Shown in pieces: positions 5,532 through 5,538 of a stretch of 5,538 nt of DNA. The translations under genes were made by a program, and so were the position numbers. The stretch lies in contig CAJTMM010000055.1 in NCBI GenBank assembly GCA_910577465.1, positions 1-5,538 on the forward strand, written 5' to 3'. The first letter of the stretch is position 1. Each line of letters opens with the position of its first letter. Source of the stretch: an uncultured Muribaculaceae bacterium (lineage in GTDB: Bacteria > Bacteroidota > Bacteroidia > Bacteroidales > Muribaculaceae). The notes under the pieces were generated by a model. That model ran no database searches, was not told where the DNA came from, and saw nothing but the letters and a program-made list of their open reading frames with translations.

Positions 5532-5538
5532 GGCGAGG

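Overview
The window looks like a chromosomal stretch from a member of the Bacteroidota, most likely order Bacteroidales. The evidence is the Bacteroides-type -7 promoter hexamer family (TAnnTTTG) in the only sizeable non-coding region, a long methionyl-tRNA synthetase of the KISTS type with a C-terminal tRNA-binding domain, and weak or AAGGA-like ribosome binding sites. Isoleucine is written mostly as ATA although the DNA is not AT-rich. A gut Muribaculaceae-like lineage would fit, but the sequence alone does not settle the family.

All four recognisable genes lie on the minus strand and read right to left: metG (methionyl-tRNA synthetase), ansA (type I asparaginase), a PlsC-superfamily lysophospholipid acyltransferase, and a sigma-54 activator without a receiver domain. 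Gaps between them are 29, 6 and 45 bp with no convincing terminator, so they probably form one transcription unit driven from a promoter near 5375-5406. The acyltransferase ribosome binding site overlaps the ansA stop codon. A GC-rich hairpin lies between the acyltransferase and the regulator.

The clearest anomaly is in metG. The reading frame breaks at about 4091-4095, so the enzyme is encoded as an N-terminal catalytic piece and an out-of-frame C-terminal piece holding most of the anticodon-binding domain and the tRNA-binding domain. Both halves look well conserved up to the break. That suggests either a small recent deletion or an assembly error, with recoding or split translation as less likely explanations.

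The right end (5322-5538) is a divergent regulatory region. It holds a metG promoter, a possible 16-codon leader ORF whose TAA overlaps the metG ATG, an imperfect palindrome, a second promoter facing right, and the start of a 16-bp tandem repeat that runs to the window edge. The left end (1-80) holds a four-copy heptamer repeat next to an eight-A tract, with no identifiable gene. I see no CRISPR array, tRNA, rRNA, insertion sequence or prophage gene, and no convincing multi-gene novel system.
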